From an uncultured Eggerthellaceae bacterium (GTDB lineage Bacteria; Actinomycetota; Coriobacteriia; Coriobacteriales; Eggerthellaceae), in assembly GCA_947564425.1 (NCBI GenBank), contig CANOBU010000009.1, positions 1 through 39,413 on the forward strand: a stretch of 39,413 bases of DNA, written 5' to 3'. Made by a program: the position numbers and the translations under genes. The notes under the pieces were generated by a model that was given only the letters and a program-made list of their open reading frames with translations, had not been told where the DNA came from and did no database searches. Positions 24,439 through 32,246 of this stretch are shown here, piece by piece. The first letter of the stretch is position 1, and every line of letters begins with the position of its first letter.

Positions 24439-25308
24439 CTAGCGCTGGTCGGCCAGGAAGAAGAGGGCCAGGGTGCCGGGGCCGCTGTGGGCGCCGATCA
24501 CCGGGTCGACGTAGTTGATGATGACCTCGCAGCCGTAGGCGTCGCGGACCATCTTCGCTAGGGCCTCGGCGTCTTCCTCGCAATCGCCATGGCTGATGAA
24601 CACCGTCTGCTCCGCCACGGGCTCGATGGCCGATTCCCGCATATGATCGAACATACGCTGGATCGACTTCTTGCGTCCGCGCACCTTCTCCATGGGGATC
24701 AGGTGGCCGGCGTCGTCCATATGCAGCACCGGCTTGATGTTCAGCAGCGATCCCGCCCAGGCGCTGGTGCGCGACACGCGGCCGCCGCGGAACAGGTACA
24801 TCAGGTCGTCCACCGTGAACCAGTGGGCCGTATGGAAGCGGTTGGCCTCCACCCAGTCGCAGGCCTCCTGTATGCTCGCACCGCCTTCGCGCAGCTTGCA
24901 TGCCTCGTACACCATGAGGCCCTCGCCCAGGGAGGCGCCGTAGGTGTCGATATGCCTGATGGTGCGCTCGGGGTAGTCGGGGGCCAGGCGGTCCAGGATG
25001 CCGCCCATGGCCTCGTAGGTGCCCGACAGCCCGCTGGAGAAGCCGATGTACAGCACGTCTTCGCCTGCGTCCAGCAGCCGGCGGAAGGCGGCCTCGGCGT
25101 CCTGCTGGTTGGGCAGCGACGTGGTGAACACCTTCCCTTCGCGCATCATGGTGTAGAAGCGCTTGAGGTCGCTCTTCTCGCCTTCGGTGTAGCTGCGGAA
25201 CTCCTCGCCGTCGGACATGAAGGTGAGGGGCAGGATGGTCAGGCCGTATTCCTCGATGATGGAATCGGGCAGGTTGCAGCTGGAATCGGTGACGATGGCG
25301 TAGCTCAC
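24439..25308 (-). CDS. DegV-family fatty-acid-binding protein (first of two)
   Basis: DegV proteins bind a fatty acid; in Firmicutes FakB members hand it to the kinase FakA for phospholipid synthesis. The 289-residue protein has the N-terminal YAIVTDSSCNLPDSIIEEYG and the loop TTSLPNQQDAEAAFR. The lipid-binding signature IGFSSGLSGTYEAM, LMYLFRGGRVSRTSAW and the C-terminal VIGAHSGPGTLALFFL follow. The GTG start (complement of 25306-25308) is chosen because AAGGAGG precedes it at ideal spacing and SYAIVTDSS then begins the protein. It diverges from ileS. No fakA gene is visible in the window. Confidence 0.93.
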   Translation of the reverse strand: MSYAIVTDSSCNLPDSIIEEYGLTILPLTFMSDGEEFRSYTEGEKSDLKRFYTMMREGKVFTTSLPNQQDAEAAFRRLLDAGEDVLYIGFSSGLSGTYEAMGGILDRLAPDYPERTIRHIDTYGASLGEGLMVYEACKLREGGASIQEACDWVEANRFHTAHWFTVDDLMYLFRGGRVSRTSAWAGSLLNIKPVLHMDDAGHLIPMEKVRGRKKSIQRMFDHMRESAIEPVAEQTVFISHGDCEEDAEALAKMVRDAYGCEVIINYVDPVIGAHSGPGTLALFFLADQR

Positions 25309-25341
25309 GGGAGCCTCCTTGTCGGGAATGCGTAGGTTCCC

Positions 25342-25347
25342 ATTGTA
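25342..25347 (-). promoter_or_regulatory. Candidate -10 (TACAAT) for the DegV gene
   Basis: On the minus strand TACAAT lies 33 bases before the GTG start. The -35 is weak. Confidence 0.45.
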
Positions 25348-25372
25348 CATGAGCGGGCGGGAAATTATTCTG

Positions 25373-25378
25373 TATACT
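25373..25378 (+). promoter_or_regulatory. Candidate -10 (TATACT) for ileS
   Basis: TATACT lies 33 bases before the ileS GTG. The implied leader is only about 27 bases, too short for a T-box. Confidence 0.5.
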
Positions 25379-25411
25379 TGTTCGGTTGAAGTACGAGCGA
25401 AAGAGGAACCT

Positions 25412-28252
25412 GTGGCCAACCAGTACAAAGACACCATGAACCTGCCCCAGACCGACTTCCCCATGAGGGGTGACCTGCCCAAACGGGAGCCGGCGCGGTT
25501 GAAGCAGTGGGAGGATGAGCGCCTCTATTGGCGCGTGCTGGAGAAGAACCGCGACGGCGAGCCCTTCGTGCTGCATGACGGGCCCCCCTATGCCAACGGC
25601 CCCATCCATATCGGGCATGCCTTCAACAAGATACTGAAGGACTTCGTGAACAAGAGCCACGCCCAGCGCGGCTACTTCACCCCCTATATCCCCGGTTGGG
25701 ATTGCCACGGCCAGCCCATCGAGCACATGGTGGAGGAGACCCTGGGCACCGGGAAGTTCCGCGAGACGCCCCAGCCCGAGGTGCGGCGCCTGTGCCGCGA
25801 GTGGGCGAAGAAGTACGTGGGCATCCAGCGCGAGGGCTTCAAGCGCCTGGGCGTGAATGCCGACTGGGAGAACCCCTATCTGACCTTCCTGCCCGACTAC
25901 GAGGCGGGAAACGTCGAGATATTCAAGAAGATGTACCTGGACGGCGCCATCTACCGCGGGCGCAAGCCCATCCACTGGTGCACCCACTGCCATACGGCCC
26001 TGGCCGAGGCCGAGATAGAGTACGGCGACGAGGTGAGCCCCGCCATCTTCGTCCGCTTCGCCATGACCACGGTGCCCGAGGGGCTGGAAGCCTGGGATGG
26101 CCGGCTGGATGTGCTGATCTGGACCACCACGCCCTGGACGCTGCCGGCCGACGATGCCGTCATCCTGCATCCCGAGGCCGCCTACGTGGCCCTGGAGCAC
26201 GACGGCCGGGCCGCTATCGTGGCCCGCGACCTGGTGCCGAAGCTGGTCGAGCGCTTCGGGTGGGAGGACGCCCGGGTGGTGGATGGCTGGTCGGCCACCG
26301 GCACCCAGCTGGCCGGCAACCGCTATGCGCAACCCATATTCGGCGACCAGGGCGAAGAGGGCGTGTTCATCTACGCCGACTACGTCACGCTCGAGGACGG
26401 CACCGGGATCGTGCACGGGGCCCCGGGCCATGGCATGGACGACTACCTGGCCGGCATGCGCTTCGACGTGCCCGTGGTGATGCCCGTGGATGACGACGGG
26501 CGCTTCTACGAGGGCGATTCCCTGGGCTCGGGCGGCCCCTTCGGCGGCATGGAGGTGAACGAGGCCAATCCCGCCATCATCCGCTGGCTCGACGAGCGCG
26601 GCATGCTGGTGCTGCAGGAGGACCTGAACCACAGCTATCCCCATTGCTGGCGCTGCCATCAGCCGGTGATCTTCCGTGCCACCAATCAGTGGTTCGTATC
26701 GATGGATGACACGGGCCTGCGCGAGCGCGCCCTGGAGGCCATACGCGACGAGGTGCGGTTCATCCCCGCCTGGGCCGTGCGCCGCATCGGCGCCATGGTG
26801 GCCGACCGCCCCGACTGGTGCATCTCGCGCCAGCGCTCCTGGGGCGTGCCCATCCCTGTGTTCACCTGCGGGAAATGCGGAGAGACCGTGGCCGACGGGG
26901 CAACCTTCGATGCGGTGATCAAGCTGTTCTATGACGAAGGCGCCGATGCCTGGTTCATCAAGCAGCCGGCGGAGTACCTGCCGCCCGACACGGTGTGCCC
27001 CCATTGCGGGGCGGGCGTGGCGGACCTTTCTCCCGAGAAGGATATCCTGGACGTATGGTGGGAGTCGGGCGTGTCCCACACCAGCGTATGCCGCCATCGC
27101 CACGAGGAGGGCGTGCATTTCCCGGCCGAGATGTACCTGGAGGGTTCCGACCAGCACCGCGGGTGGTTCCAGTCGTCGCTGCTCACCTCTATCGGCGCCT
27201 ATGGCCAGGCGCCCTACAAGTCGGTCATGCACTGCGGCTTCACGGTCGACGAGGAAGGCCGCAAGATGTCGAAGTCGCTGGGCAACGGCATCGATCCCGC
27301 CGAGGTCATGGACAAGTATGGAGCCGATGTGCTGCGCCTGTGGGTCTCGTCGGTCGACTATTCGCAAGACGTCTCGATCTCGGATGGCATACTGAAGCAG
27401 GTGTCGGACGCCTACCGCAAGTTCCGCAACTCCTTCCGCTTCGTGCTGGGCAACCTGGACGACTTCGGAAACGACGACCTCGTCTCCTCCTGGGAGGACC
27501 TCGAGCCGGTCGACCGCTACTTCCTGGCCCGGGCTGCGGCCTTGGCCGAAAGCGCCGATGCAGCCTATGGCGAGTGCCGCTTCATGGCGGTGTACCGCGA
27601 GTGCTACGAGTTCGTGAACGAGCTCTCGAGCGTGTACCTGGACGTGACGAAGGACCGCCTGTACTCCGAGGCGCCCGATTCGCCGCGGCGGCGCGCGGTC
27701 CAGAGCGTCCTGGCGAACATCCTGGAGGTGCTGGTGCGCGTGCTGGCGCCCATCCTGTCGTTCACCTGCGACGAGGTATGGGAGAACTACCCGCCGCGGA
27801 TGCGGGAGGAAGGGCGGCCCTTCAGCGTGCAGCTGGCCGGGTGGCCCCGCCGCGGCGATTTCATGCCGCCGCTTCCCGCCGACGGCGGCGCGGCCGAGAT
27901 GGAGCGCTTCGCCGTGGCCTTGGAGGCCCGCGAGGTCGCCACCAAGGCGCTGGAAGAGGCCCGCGCCCGCAAGGAGGTCAATAAGAGCCAGGAGGCTTCG
28001 GTGCGCATTGCGGCGCCCGCCGACCAGCTGGCGGTGCTCACGGCCTTCGGGCCCGAGGTGCTGGGCGAGCTGTTCATCGTGTCCGATGTCACCTTCGCCG
28101 AGGGGCCCGAGCTGGCCGCCTCGGTCAGTCCGGCGCCGGGCGAGAAGTGCCCGCGCTGCTGGAACTTCCGCGAGTTGGGCACCGATGCCGCCTATCCGGA
28201 GGTCTGCGGCCGCTGCGCCGGCGCCCTGGCCGCCATGGGGTTCGAGGGCTAG
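25412..28252 (+). CDS. ileS: Isoleucyl-tRNA synthetase
   Basis: IleS charges tRNA-Ile. The 946-residue protein has the HIGH motif in GPIHIGHAFNKILKD (about residue 62-76) and the KMSKS motif in GRKMSKSLGN (about 614-623). The CP1 editing domain has WTTTPWTLPADDAV and GIVHGAPGHGMDD, and the C-terminal zinc ribbon has CPRCWNF and CGRCAG. GTG 25412 is preceded by AAAGAGG, and the protein then starts MANQYKDTMNLPQTDFPMR, typical of bacterial IleS. lspA and an RluD-type gene follow closely, probably as one transcript. Confidence 0.98.
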   Translation: MANQYKDTMNLPQTDFPMRGDLPKREPARLKQWEDERLYWRVLEKNRDGEPFVLHDGPPYANGPIHIGHAFNKILKDFVNKSHAQRGYFTPYIPGWDCHGQPIEHMVEETLGTGKFRETPQPEVRRLCREWAKKYVGIQREGFKRLGVNADWENPYLTFLPDYEAGNVEIFKKMYLDGAIYRGRKPIHWCTHCHTALAEAEIEYGDEVSPAIFVRFAMTTVPEGLEAWDGRLDVLIWTTTPWTLPADDAVILHPEAAYVALEHDGRAAIVARDLVPKLVERFGWEDARVVDGWSATGTQLAGNRYAQPIFGDQGEEGVFIYADYVTLEDGTGIVHGAPGHGMDDYLAGMRFDVPVVMPVDDDGRFYEGDSLGSGGPFGGMEVNEANPAIIRWLDERGMLVLQEDLNHSYPHCWRCHQPVIFRATNQWFVSMDDTGLRERALEAIRDEVRFIPAWAVRRIGAMVADRPDWCISRQRSWGVPIPVFTCGKCGETVADGATFDAVIKLFYDEGADAWFIKQPAEYLPPDTVCPHCGAGVADLSPEKDILDVWWESGVSHTSVCRHRHEEGVHFPAEMYLEGSDQHRGWFQSSLLTSIGAYGQAPYKSVMHCGFTVDEEGRKMSKSLGNGIDPAEVMDKYGADVLRLWVSSVDYSQDVSISDGILKQVSDAYRKFRNSFRFVLGNLDDFGNDDLVSSWEDLEPVDRYFLARAAALAESADAAYGECRFMAVYRECYEFVNELSSVYLDVTKDRLYSEAPDSPRRRAVQSVLANILEVLVRVLAPILSFTCDEVWENYPPRMREEGRPFSVQLAGWPRRGDFMPPLPADGGAAEMERFAVALEAREVATKALEEARARKEVNKSQEASVRIAAPADQLAVLTAFGPEVLGELFIVSDVTFAEGPELAASVSPAPGEKCPRCWNFRELGTDAAYPEVCGRCAGALAAMGFEG

Positions 28253-28261
28253 CCGGCATCC

Positions 28262-28789
28262 GTGGGCCAGGTGAGTCCGGACAAGGCTGCCGGAAGGCGC
28301 CATGCCGCCCTGGAGTCGGTGCTGCTCGTTGCCGTGACCGCGCTGTGGGTGGCGCTCGACCAGGCCGCCAAGGCGGCTGCATCCGCGCTGCCCGAAGGGG
28401 GCTATGGCGGCAGCATCCTGGGAGGGCTGATCGAGTTTCGCATCGTGCACAATACAGGCGCGGCCTGGGGGATCTTCGAGGGCAACCCCGCTGCCCTGGG
28501 TGCGTTCTCGCTGGTGGTATGCTGCCTTCTGCTGGCATATTTCGCCGTGTCGATGCGCACCATCAATACCGTGCAGACCATCGGCATCGCGCTGGTGGCG
28601 GCCGGGGGCATCGGCAATGCCATCGACCGCTTCTCCCAGGGCTACGTCATCGATTTCTTCGCGGCCACCTTCATCGACTTCCCGGTGTTCAACGTGGCCG
28701 ATATAGGCGTGACCTGCGGTGTCGTCATACTGCTGGCCGGGCTCGCCCTGTCGTGGTACCGCGAGGCCAAGCAGGAGGCCGACCGATGA
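28262..28789 (+). CDS. lspA: Lipoprotein signal peptidase
   Basis: LspA is the membrane aspartic protease that removes signal peptides from prolipoproteins. The 175-residue protein has four membrane helices. The two catalytic aspartates are in GGIGNAIDRFSQGYVIDFF and FNVADIGVTCG; VHNTGAAWGIFEG is the conserved loop. GTG 28262 lies ten bases after the ileS stop without a strong ribosome-binding site, and GTG 28271 is an alternative. Adjacency to ileS is common for lspA. The stop overlaps the ATG of the next gene. Confidence 0.95.
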   Translation: MGQVSPDKAAGRRHAALESVLLVAVTALWVALDQAAKAAASALPEGGYGGSILGGLIEFRIVHNTGAAWGIFEGNPAALGAFSLVVCCLLLAYFAVSMRTINTVQTIGIALVAAGGIGNAIDRFSQGYVIDFFAATFIDFPVFNVADIGVTCGVVILLAGLALSWYREAKQEADR

Positions 28790-29844
28790 CGGCCTCGCGC
28801 TGCTATGTGGCCGCGGCGGCCGACGAGGGCCTGCGCCTGGATGCGCTTCTGGGCGAGCGCGGGCTCTACGGCAGCCGCTCGGCGGCGGCCCGCGCCATCG
28901 AGGAGGGCCGCGTGCTGGTGAACGGCGCGCCGGCTTCGAAGAAGGATAAGGTGGCCGCCGGCAGCGCCATCGTATACGAGGTCGCCGGGGAGGCGGCGAC
29001 CGCGCCCCTGGCCGGGGAGCCCATCCCGTTGGATATCCGCTACGAGGACGATGACCTGCTGGTGCTGTCGAAGCAGGCGGGGCTGATCTGCCATCCCTCG
29101 GACGACCATCGCGACGGCACCCTGGTGAACGCGCTCATACACCATTGCGGCGCGGCGCATCTGTGCGATGTGCAGGGCGAGCGGGACCGCCTGGGCATCG
29201 TGCATCGCCTGGATATGGACACGAGCGGCCTCATGCTGGCTGCCAAGGGCGACGATGCCGGGCGGTATCTGATGGATGCCATCGCCGACCGCGCGGTGGA
29301 CCGCCGCTACATCGCGTTGGTGCACGGGGTGATCGCCCCGGATACGGGCATGGTGGATGCGCCCATCGCCCGGCATCCGAAGGACCGCCTGCGCATGGCC
29401 GTGCGCGATTGCGATTCGGCCCGCGAGGCAACCACCACCTTCCGCGTGCTGGAGCGCTTCGGCGCCGAGGGCCGTGACAACGGCTACAGCCTGGTGGAAT
29501 GCAAGCTGTTCACAGGGCGCACCCATCAGATACGCGTGCATATGGAATATACCGGCCATCCCGTGGTGGGCGACCCCTTGTACACGGCCCACGCGCCGCG
29601 GGACGCCAGGGCTGCCTGCGGCCTGCGCCGGCAGTTCCTCCATTCCTATCGGCTGCGGCTGGAGCATCCCCTGACCGGGGAGCCCTTGGAATTCGCCGAC
29701 GGTCTGCCCCGCGACCTGCGCGAGGTGCTGGAGGGGCTGGCCGAGCGCAGCCTCGGCCGCACCGGGGCCGGGGAAGAGGCCTTCGCCCGCATAGCCGCCG
29801 CCCCCGTGCCCGCCGTGGAGGGTGTTCCCTCGCTTCTGCAATAG
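28786..29844 (+). CDS. RluA/RluD-family pseudouridine synthase
   Basis: The enzyme isomerises specific uridines in 23S rRNA, probably as RluD. The 352-residue protein has an N-terminal S4 RNA-binding domain (RLDALLGERGLYGSRSAAAR, then EGRVLVNGAPASKKDK) and the catalytic domain with IVHRLDMDTSGLMLAAK, where Asp143 is catalytic. CKLFTGRTHQIRVHMEYTGH, VVGDPLY and FLHSYRL follow. The ATG overlaps the lspA stop; lspA-rluD coupling is widespread. The C-terminal 40 residues after LREVLEGL are Ala/Gly-rich. Immediately after the stop lies a broken PIN-domain gene. Confidence 0.95.
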   Translation: MTASRCYVAAAADEGLRLDALLGERGLYGSRSAAARAIEEGRVLVNGAPASKKDKVAAGSAIVYEVAGEAATAPLAGEPIPLDIRYEDDDLLVLSKQAGLICHPSDDHRDGTLVNALIHHCGAAHLCDVQGERDRLGIVHRLDMDTSGLMLAAKGDDAGRYLMDAIADRAVDRRYIALVHGVIAPDTGMVDAPIARHPKDRLRMAVRDCDSAREATTTFRVLERFGAEGRDNGYSLVECKLFTGRTHQIRVHMEYTGHPVVGDPLYTAHAPRDARAACGLRRQFLHSYRLRLEHPLTGEPLEFADGLPRDLREVLEGLAERSLGRTGAGEEAFARIAAAPVPAVEGVPSLLQ

Positions 29845-29845
29845 G

Positions 29846-30197
29846 GACGCTGGCGTTCTGCTGGGGTTTGCCGAGGCGCAGGTCGGATGCCCCGCCTTCG
29901 TTTGCTGAAACCGTGCAGCATAGGTGGATCCAGGTTCGATTATCGGCGCGGACGGCATTCAGGGTTCGCGATACCGGGAAGGACTCTTCGCGATCCAGCA
30001 TTGGCCCTTGCGTCTGTCATGCCCTTTCCGATGAGCCCGATTTCGAGGACGGCATCATCCGTGCCTGCGCGGAGGCCGCGGGGGCGGATTTCATCATCTC
30101 CCGCGATGAGCGCGCTTTCGCCCGGTCGCCCATCAAGCGGCTGTCGGCCCAGGAGTACATCGACCTCTTCGTGCCTACCGAAACCGAGCGTCTCTGA
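29846..30197 (+). pseudogene. Broken PIN-domain (VapC-like) gene remnant
   Basis: PIN-domain pieces are spread over different frames. DAGVLLGFAEAQVGCPAFVC (29846-29905, then a stop) resembles the second helix and strand of VapC-type PIN RNases. EGLFAI around 29978-29995 may belong to the middle. The frame ending at 30197 gives DEPDFEDGIIRACAEAAG followed by ADFIISRDERAFARSPIK, the characteristic C-terminal half with its D-x-x-D acidic pair. The N-terminal strand with the first catalytic Asp is missing. At least two frame changes separate the pieces, so no functional toxin is made. No antitoxin gene is seen. The rest, to the tRNA-Pro promoter at 30303, shows nothing I can name. Confidence 0.6.
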
Positions 30198-30302
30198 GGC
30201 TGGCGCTACCTGCCGTTCCCGAATCGCCGGAGCCCCTCTGCCTGCATGGCGCTCCGAGAATCCAGGGAAAGCTGCGAAGATAGGGATTTGGCGAAACAGC
30301 CC

Positions 30303-30331
30303 TTGCATCCGAGGCGAAGTACTAGTAGCAT
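30303..30331 (+). promoter_or_regulatory. Promoter of tRNA-Pro
   Basis: TTGCAT (30303-30308), a 17-base spacer and TAGCAT (30326-30331) lie 15 bases before the mature tRNA. Confidence 0.75.
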
Positions 30332-30346
30332 ATTCACTTGCTGATT

Positions 30347-30423
<77 letters not shown>

Positions 30424-30432
30424 GGAAAAACA

Positions 30433-30462
30433 GGGCCGGAGCCTTCGGGTTCCGGCCCTTTT
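30433..30462 (+). terminator. Intrinsic terminator after tRNA-Pro
   Basis: An 11-bp stem (GGGCCGGAGCC/GGTTCCGGCCC, one G-T pair) with a TTCG tetraloop is followed by TTTT. Confidence 0.92.
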
Positions 30463-30526
30463 GCGTGCCGCGGCCGATAACGGTTTCGTTTCGGATGGAA
30501 TCGCCCCGGGTTGGGCTCGGGGGTAC

Positions 30527-30535
30527 TGGTATCAT
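30527..30535 (+). promoter_or_regulatory. Extended -10 (TGGTATCAT) for superoxide reductase gene
   Basis: TGGTATCAT matches the extended -10 pattern TGn-TATCAT 42 bases before the ATG at 30578. A spaced -35 is not evident, which is tolerated with an extended -10. Confidence 0.5.
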
Positions 30536-30577
30536 TCTGGACGAAGCAAGATACGATCCCGAGGGAAGGGGAATCCT

Positions 30578-30955
30578 ATGAAGCGCGAGAAATTCTACCG
30601 GTGCGAGGAATGCGGCAAGATGGTCATGGTGGTCGTGGATGGCGCAGGCGAGCTCGTCTGCTGCGGCAAGCCCATGGCCGTGGCCGAGCCCAACATCGAC
30701 GGCGCCCCCGAGAAGCACCTGCCGGACTGCAACCTGGAAGGCGATGTGCTGTCCGTGAACATCGGCGAGGTCGACCACCCCATGATCGATGTGCACTACA
30801 TCCCCTGGATCTACGTGTTGACCGAGGACGGCGTGCTGGGGAAGTGCCTGCAGCCGGGCGATGCGCCCCATGCCGAATTCGTGCTGGGCGGCAAGAAGCC
30901 CCTCGCCGTGTTCGAGTACTGCACCGTGCACGGCCTGTGGAGGGTGGACCTGTAG
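30578..30955 (+). CDS. dfx: Desulfoferrodoxin (superoxide reductase)
   Basis: This cytoplasmic enzyme of anaerobes reduces superoxide to peroxide without making oxygen. The 125-residue protein is the two-centre class. An N-terminal rubredoxin-like Fe site has Cys9, Cys12, Cys28 and Cys29 (CEECGK and CCGKPM). The catalytic Fe site has His47 (EKHLP), His67, His73, Cys115 and His118 (EYCTVHGLW), almost the same numbering as characterised desulfoferrodoxins. ATG 30578 follows GAGGGAAGGGG. It is flanked by its own promoter and a short GC hairpin, so it is probably monocistronic. Confidence 0.97.
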   Translation: MKREKFYRCEECGKMVMVVVDGAGELVCCGKPMAVAEPNIDGAPEKHLPDCNLEGDVLSVNIGEVDHPMIDVHYIPWIYVLTEDGVLGKCLQPGDAPHAEFVLGGKKPLAVFEYCTVHGLWRVDL

Positions 30956-30972
30956 GTCCTCACGTCCTGCGG

Positions 30973-30991
30973 GCGCCTGAAAGGCGCCCCG
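30973..30991 (+). terminator. GC hairpin after superoxide reductase gene
   Basis: GGGCGCC and GGCGCCC form a 7-bp stem with loop TGAAA, about 15 bases after the stop. No T-tract follows, so termination here is uncertain. Confidence 0.4.
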
Positions 30992-31016
30992 TTCGCCGGG
31001 TCGCCGCATCTTCGGG

Positions 31017-31022
31017 TACAAT
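31017..31022 (+). promoter_or_regulatory. -10 box (TACAAT) for the second DegV gene
   Basis: TACAAT lies 74 bases before the ATG at 31097, leaving a leader of about 68 bases that contains a strong hairpin. Confidence 0.5.
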
Positions 31023-31036
31023 AGGCGCGACCGTTC

Positions 31037-31070
31037 CGCCACCCCGGTGCAGTCCGGGGTGGCGTTTCCT
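31037..31070 (+). terminator. Terminator-like hairpin in the leader of the second DegV gene
   Basis: CGCCACCCCGG and CCGGGGTGGCG form a perfect 11-bp stem (31037-31047 and 31054-31064) with loop TGCAGT, followed by TTTCCTT. It is downstream of the -10 box and upstream of the ribosome-binding site, so it may be a transcription attenuator. Confidence 0.55.
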
Positions 31071-31096
31071 TCGGGAACCCGACCACAGGAGGATCC

Positions 31097-32074
31097 ATGG
31101 ACTTCGCCTGCAACCTTATCGTCGACTCGTGCTGCGACCTACCCTACGATGCCATCAACCGGCCCGGTGTGCAGCTGGTCAAGTTCCCGTACTTCTTCGA
31201 TGATGCGGAATTCGAGGACGATATGTTCCACACGCTGGAGGCCAAGGTGTTCTACGGCCGCATGCGCAAGGGCGAGCAGCCCACCACCGCCCAGGCTTCG
31301 CTTGTGGCGCTGACCAGCGCATTCACGGCAGCGGCCTTGCAGGGGACACCCACGGTGTACCTGTGCTTCTCGTCGGGGCTCTCGGCAACCTACGACCAGG
31401 CGGTGCTGGTGGCCGGCCAGATTCGCGACCAGTACCCCGATTTCGAGCTGCATGTGGTGGATACGCGCCTGGCCTCCACGGCCGAGGCGCTGCTGGTGTT
31501 CGAAGCCCTGCGCCAGCAGGAGCGCGGCCTTACGGCCCGGGAGCTGGCCGATTGGGCCGAGGAGGCCCGCAATTTCGTGAACGTGTACTTCATGGTGGAG
31601 GACCTCGATTGCCTGCGCCGCGGCGGCCGCATCCCCGCCACCGTGGCCGTAGTGGGCGCCAAGCTGGACGCCAAGCCCATCCTGACCATCGCCACCGACG
31701 GCACCCTGTCGGTGAAAGGTGTCGCCCGGGGGCGCAAGAAGGGGCTGCGGACCCTGGCCGACCTGTATTTCGAGCGCGCCGACATCACGGAATCGCAGCC
31801 GTACGTATGCACCGGCAACGCCGATGCCGAGAAGGATATGAAGCGCCTGGAGGACATGATCCTGAAGGAAGTGGAGAAGAACCGCGCCAAGCCCAAGGAG
31901 GGCATGGATGCGGCGGCCCTGCAGGAACCCCTGTTCATAGAGACCTCCATCGGCCCCGTCATCGGCAGCCATGTGGGGCCGGGCATGGTATCGCTGGTGT
32001 TCTGGGGCCCCGACCGCCGCGAAGAGGTGTCGGTGGCCGACCGCATCGCCCGGAAGATCCGCAAGCAGGGCTGA
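31097..32074 (+). CDS. DegV-family fatty-acid-binding protein (second of two)
   Basis: The 325-residue protein begins FACNLIVDSCCDLPYDAINR, with the DegV N-terminal Asp-Ser. It has the loop EQPTTAQASLVALTSAF, the lipid-site motif YLCFSSGLSATYDQAV, VEDLDCLRRGGRIPATVAV, and the C-terminal VIGSHVGPGMVSLVFWG. An insertion of about 35 residues near 255-290 (DMKRLEDMILKEVEKNRAKP) makes it longer than the other DegV protein in this window. ATG 31097 follows CAGGAGG. The role is inferred as binding a different fatty acid for activation by a FakA-type kinase; no kinase gene is present here. Confidence 0.93.
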   Translation: MDFACNLIVDSCCDLPYDAINRPGVQLVKFPYFFDDAEFEDDMFHTLEAKVFYGRMRKGEQPTTAQASLVALTSAFTAAALQGTPTVYLCFSSGLSATYDQAVLVAGQIRDQYPDFELHVVDTRLASTAEALLVFEALRQQERGLTARELADWAEEARNFVNVYFMVEDLDCLRRGGRIPATVAVVGAKLDAKPILTIATDGTLSVKGVARGRKKGLRTLADLYFERADITESQPYVCTGNADAEKDMKRLEDMILKEVEKNRAKPKEGMDAAALQEPLFIETSIGPVIGSHVGPGMVSLVFWGPDRREEVSVADRIARKIRKQG

Positions 32075-32202
32075 CCGGCCCGCGACGGCGCATCCCCGCA
32101 GGCGGACGGCGGCCAGCGGGGGGCGGGCGGCGGCGCCGCGACCGATTACCGAGCCGCGGCGCGGTAAATGCCCGGCGAGGGGGCGTGCGGTTCCCCTTTA
32201 CC

Positions 32203-32208
32203 TAAAAT
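32203..32208 (+). promoter_or_regulatory. Candidate -10 (TAAAAT) for the ech operon
   Basis: TAAAAT lies 38 bases before the echA GTG. Upstream, 32133-32162 can form an 8-bp GC hairpin (GCGCCGCG/CGCGGCGC) without a T-tract. No clear -35 is seen. Confidence 0.45.
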
Positions 32209-32246
32209 GGAGCAGTGTTTCCATTCGAGGTTAAGGGGAGATTTCC

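Noticed and set aside
25379..25411. T-box riboswitch in front of ileS
   Set aside because: The leader after the candidate -10 box is only about 27 bases, far too short for a stem I with a specifier loop, and no T-box sequence is seen.
24377..28450. Very long open frame on the minus strand opposite ileS and the DegV gene
   Set aside because: It has no protein-like motifs and overlaps two clearly identified genes. Long antisense frames are expected where GC-rich codons suppress stops on the other strand.
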